DNA from: Candidatus Pedobacter colombiensis
GTDB taxonomy: Bacteria; Bacteroidota; Bacteroidia; Sphingobacteriales; Sphingobacteriaceae
Direction: 5' to 3'
DNA: 64,000 bases
NCBI GenBank assembly: GCA_029202485.1
Contig: CP119313.1
Coordinates: forward strand, 1,984,001-2,048,000
Translations under genes and position numbers: made by a program
Notes under the pieces: generated by a model
The model's database searches: none
Told to the model about the DNA's origin: nothing
The model's input: the letters and a program-made list of their open reading frames with translations, nothing else
Shown: positions 61,085 through 64,000 of the stretch, piece by piece
Numbering within the stretch: the first letter of the stretch is position 1
Layout: every line of letters begins with the position of its first letter

Positions 61085-62510
61085 TTCCATTAGTTTTGCT
61101 ATTTTTTTGCCCATTGTATTTTCTCTTTATTGGTTTGTTGCCAGAGGGAAGTTAAGGACTCAAAATATATTACTTCTGGTTTCTAGCTATTTCTTTTATG
61201 CATGTTGGGATTATCGCTTTTTGTTTTTGCTTCTATTTTCAACTTTTCTGGACTATTTTACCGGACTGAAAATTTCTGGATCTTCAAATAAAATCCAGAA
61301 AAAAATATGGCTGTGGATTAGTATTGGTATAAATTTGGGCTTTTTGGGGCTATTTAAATATTATAATTTTTTTGCTAGATCTTTTGCAGAAGGAGTCTCG
61401 AATTTGGGTTTTAATGTTGATCCGTGGACATTAAAGGTAATTTTGCCAATAGGTATTTCTTTTTATACATTTCATGGTTTGTCTTATGTGATAGATATTT
61501 ATAAAAAAAGGATCAAGCCAGAAAGGGATTTTATCGACTATTCTTTATTTGTCAGTTTTTTTCCTTTACTCGTTGCTGGTCCGATTGAAAGAGCAACACA
61601 TCTTTTGCCTCAAATTCAGAAAGAAAGAAAATTTGATTACTCAAAAGCTGTGGATGGCTTAAGACAAATCCTATGGGGCTTGTTTAAAAAGATCGTTATA
61701 GCAGATGGATGTGCAAATTATGCGAATATGATTTTTAATAATTCTTCAGAGTTTTCTGGGAGTACCTTAGTATTAGGAGCCATATTTTTTGCTTTTCAAA
61801 TTTATTGTGATTTTTCTGGATATTCTGACATTGCTTTGGGAACTGCTCGATTATTCGGAATAGAATTATTAAGGAATTTTGCTTTTCCATATTTTTCAAG
61901 AGATATAGCAGAATTCTGGAGACGATGGCATATTTCTCTTTCTACATGGTTTAGGGATTATTTGTATATCCCATTGGGAGGTAGCAAAGGGGGAACGTGG
62001 ATGAAAGTACGTAATACATTTATTATATTTCTTGTGAGTGGGTTCTGGCATGGTGCTAATTGGACATTTATTATATGGGGCTTTTTAAATGCACTATTTA
62101 TTATGCCTTCAATCCTATTTGAAACAAATAGAAAGAATCTTGATATTGTTGCACAAGGAAAATATTTACCATCCATGAAAGAAGCTATCACTATGCTTTT
62201 TACTTTTAGTTTAACGCTTATTGCATGGATATTTTTCAGAGCACAGGATTTAAATCATGCAGTAAGTTATATTTATGGCATATTTTCTCCAACTATTTTC
62301 TCAGCGCCAAAAGTTGAGCCCTATTCTTTATTTCTTTTAATATTACTTTTTATGATTATAGAGTGGCTTGGGAGAGAACAGCAATATGCAATTGCTTCTT
62401 TTGGTATAAAGAGAAATAGATTATATAGGTGGGCATTTTATTTGGTGCTTATAATTATTATATTTTCTTTTTCAGGAGGAGAACAACAATTTATTTACTT
62501 CCAATTTTAA
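61074..62510 (+). CDS. MBOAT-family O-acyltransferase (AlgI-like)
   Basis: This 478-residue membrane-bound O-acyltransferase has about ten helices. Family hallmarks are FWRRWHISLSTWFRDYLYIPLGG (about 282-304) and the active-site His in SGFWHGANWTFIIWG. In alginate-type systems AlgI moves an acyl group across the membrane for periplasmic partners that acylate the polymer. The next gene encodes an SGNH-like protein, 3 bp downstream, fitting that two-step model. The gene starts inside the end of the GT4 gene. Confidence 0.92.
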   Translation: MLFNSISFAIFLPIVFSLYWFVARGKLRTQNILLLVSSYFFYACWDYRFLFLLLFSTFLDYFTGLKISGSSNKIQKKIWLWISIGINLGFLGLFKYYNFFARSFAEGVSNLGFNVDPWTLKVILPIGISFYTFHGLSYVIDIYKKRIKPERDFIDYSLFVSFFPLLVAGPIERATHLLPQIQKERKFDYSKAVDGLRQILWGLFKKIVIADGCANYANMIFNNSSEFSGSTLVLGAIFFAFQIYCDFSGYSDIALGTARLFGIELLRNFAFPYFSRDIAEFWRRWHISLSTWFRDYLYIPLGGSKGGTWMKVRNTFIIFLVSGFWHGANWTFIIWGFLNALFIMPSILFETNRKNLDIVAQGKYLPSMKEAITMLFTFSLTLIAWIFFRAQDLNHAVSYIYGIFSPTIFSAPKVEPYSLFLLILLFMIIEWLGREQQYAIASFGIKRNRLYRWAFYLVLIIIIFSFSGGEQQFIYFQF

Positions 62511-62513
62511 TTT

Positions 62514-63524
62514 ATGGAAAAGTTTATTAAGCAGTTATTTGCCTTTATCCTATTTACTTCCATCCCGTTTTTAATAGTGTTTTGTGGATATTTATATTTC
62601 GATCCATTTAAAGTTATTAATACTTATAATGATTACTCCTATCCATTTGTGATTCCTAATAGGGATTATGTTTCCACAGAAATGTTTATAAAGAATTATA
62701 AGAAGTATCACTATAATTCTTTCATTTTTGGAAGTTCAAGGACAATAGGATATAAACCTTCATCGTGGAAAGAATATCTTTCTAAAGATGATGTACCATT
62801 TTTATTCGATGCCTCTAAAGAATCTATTTATGGTATTTATACTAAATTAAGATATTTAGATTCGGTACATGTAAATATAGACAATGCTTTAATAATCATT
62901 TGCAGGGATGCTACTTTTATTGAAACTGGTAACTCATCAGGCCATCTTTATATCAAACACCCAGTTGTAACCCGTGAAAGTAGGTTTGATTTTCAAAATG
63001 AGTTTTTCAAAGCCTATGTGAATCCCAAATTTATTTTTGATTTCTATTTTTATAAACTTACAGGTACTTATAGACCTTTTATGGCCGGAGTGATTGAGAA
63101 TAAAAGGATAAAATATGATACAATTAGCAATCAGTTGATATTTTTAGATCGTGAGATTGAAATCAATAATAATCCTAAGCACTATTATTTAGATAAAAAA
63201 GATGTTTTTTATACTAGATCGGGTGAAAAGACAGATTCCGTCAATAGAATTAAAAATGTTCATACTTTAATGTTGAATGAAATTGCCATGATATTGAAAA
63301 AGCATAAAACAAATTATAAAATAATTTTAAGCCCACTTTATGAACAAATAAAATTTTCCCCTGTAGATAAAAGAATTCTAACAAAAATATTTGGCACAAA
63401 CTTATATGATTTTTCCGGGAAAAATCAATTTACTGAATCAAAAACTAACTATTATGAAAACAGTCACTATAGGCCTATAGTTGGAGATAGCATTCTGAAA
63501 TTAATTTATCAAAAGAAACATTAA
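62514..63524 (+). CDS. SGNH/AlgJ-like partner of the MBOAT protein
   Basis: This 336-residue protein has an N-terminal membrane helix (FAFILFTSIPFLIVFCGYLYF) and a periplasmic domain. A GDS-like nucleophile block is seen in SFIFGSSRTIGYKPSSW (Ser near residue 75) and a C-terminal His block in SHYRPIVGDSIL. This recalls the DltD/AlgJ/AlgX group of MBOAT partners, although overall identity cannot be judged. It is 3 bp after the MBOAT gene, so it probably transfers the acyl group to the exopolysaccharide. It is the last plus-strand gene before a strand change. Confidence 0.72.
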   Translation: MEKFIKQLFAFILFTSIPFLIVFCGYLYFDPFKVINTYNDYSYPFVIPNRDYVSTEMFIKNYKKYHYNSFIFGSSRTIGYKPSSWKEYLSKDDVPFLFDASKESIYGIYTKLRYLDSVHVNIDNALIIICRDATFIETGNSSGHLYIKHPVVTRESRFDFQNEFFKAYVNPKFIFDFYFYKLTGTYRPFMAGVIENKRIKYDTISNQLIFLDREIEINNNPKHYYLDKKDVFYTRSGEKTDSVNRIKNVHTLMLNEIAMILKKHKTNYKIILSPLYEQIKFSPVDKRILTKIFGTNLYDFSGKNQFTESKTNYYENSHYRPIVGDSILKLIYQKKH

Positions 63525-63546
63525 ATGACTAATACTTAGCAGCACG

Positions 63547-64000
63547 TTATTGAATAGTTGTTTTTTTCGACTCGTGAATTGCATCTTCTGGTAATTTAGA
63601 ATTGAAATTTTTGAAAAAGCGTTTTAATTCTTTTTTGATGCGTACGGAAAATGCATTTGATAGGCTTCCATCTCTTTGTAATGTTCTCGGTCCTGTCCAA
63701 ACTCTCGCCTTATTGCTACGTACCTGCTTGATTTTTCCATATTTCATGAGGCCGAGGCACAATTGTCCATCGTCACCCCAAAAATTGGTTTCAATAAAGC
63801 CAATTTTTAGACCTAATTCTTTAACGTATCCCATACTTAATCCATAAGCATTAAAATAGGGCCTATTTAATTGTCTAAATTCAGAAATTATATCCTTCAT
63901 TCTTTCTAGAATAAAAAGTTTCCATCTTGGAAAAAGAGGCTCACTAATAAAGGAATAGCGGCCATAAATACATGCTACACCATTTTTTTGCAAAATTTTT
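63547..64000 (-). CDS. Glycosyltransferase, partial (C-terminal part)
   Basis: The frame is open through the right edge, so only the C-terminal ~150 residues are present. The segment FIETNFWGDDGQLCLGLMKYGKI resembles the acidic-pair region before the C-terminal helices of GT2 enzymes. It has no membrane helix and ends in a Lys-rich, polar tail. It lies on the opposite strand to the EPS operon, 22 bp from the SGNH-like gene, and probably belongs to the same gene cluster read from the other side. Identity as GT2 is likely but partial. Confidence 0.65.
   Translation of the reverse strand, partial: KILQKNGVACIYGRYSFISEPLFPRWKLFILERMKDIISEFRQLNRPYFNAYGLSMGYVKELGLKIGFIETNFWGDDGQLCLGLMKYGKIKQVRSNKARVWTGPRTLQRDGSLSNAFSVRIKKELKRFFKNFNSKLPEDAIHESKKTTIQ

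Noticed and set aside
1..64000. tRNA, rRNA or prophage genes
   Set aside because: No cloverleaf, rRNA-like or phage structural sequence was recognised by reading both strands; a tRNAscan-SE or Infernal run would be decisive.

Overview
The window looks like a chromosomal segment of a Bacteroidota bacterium, most likely a Sphingobacteriaceae/Pedobacter-type organism. The evidence is a fused nuoCD gene, promoters of the TTTG-N19/20-TAnnTTTG type, few Shine-Dalgarno sites, an ECF sigma/FecR/STN module, B12 loci with surface beta-propeller lipoproteins, and many lipoproteins with a Cys-Lys-Lys-Asp-like start. No rRNA, tRNA, IS element, prophage or CRISPR array was recognised.

Region 1 (1-12.5 kb, minus strand) is a respiratory complex I operon read from right to left: a CBS-pair protein, then nuoA, B, CD, E, F, G, H, I, J, K, L and the start of nuoM, which runs off the left edge. 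Several junctions are ATGA overlaps. Region 2 (12.6-14.8 kb) has a PPK2-type polyphosphate kinase facing a serine hydrolase of the class A beta-lactamase fold.

Region 3 (14.8-23.4 kb, plus strand) is a corrinoid uptake locus. Two nearly identical cobalamin riboswitch leaders each precede a BtuB-like TonB-dependent receptor. The second receptor is followed by two beta-propeller lipoproteins (BtuG-like by context) flanking a third lipoprotein, and then by a small DUF6580-type membrane protein. Region 4 (23.4-25.5 kb) holds an Rpn-type PD-(D/E)XK protein, a small hypothetical gene, and AT-rich DNA with three palindromic structures, the last an array of phased TTCACAC-like sites. Region 5 (25.5-30.3 kb) is a TolC/HlyD/two ABC-2 permease export operon without its own ATPase.

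Region 6 (30.3-35.7 kb, minus) is an ECF sigma factor, a FecR anti-sigma factor and an STN-domain outer membrane protein with 21-residue surface repeats, next to a DUF2807 lipoprotein and a second surface-repeat protein. Region 7 (35.8-43.7 kb) has a Bcr/CflA transporter, an HMA-like/AraC fusion regulator with a TerC-family protein, an OmpA-like protein, a beta-CASP metallo-hydrolase, an SDR protein, a cold shock protein and a glycine-zipper lipoprotein.

Region 8 (43.7-64 kb) is signalling plus exopolysaccharide synthesis. A large cytoplasmic hybrid histidine kinase (minus) is followed on the plus strand by a lone receiver protein, overlapping a phosphoglycosyl transferase that carries a degenerate receiver domain. 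Downstream lie a phosphoethanolamine-transferase-like enzyme, a half-length TolC-like protein, a Wzc-like protein with degenerate kinase motifs, a Wzy-like polymerase, a 34-residue membrane microprotein, an acyltransferase, four glycosyltransferases and an MBOAT/SGNH O-acylation pair. A partial glycosyltransferase on the minus strand ends the window. The receiver/pseudo-receiver-PGT arrangement is the best candidate for an undescribed system: two-component signalling may act directly on the first membrane step of polysaccharide synthesis.
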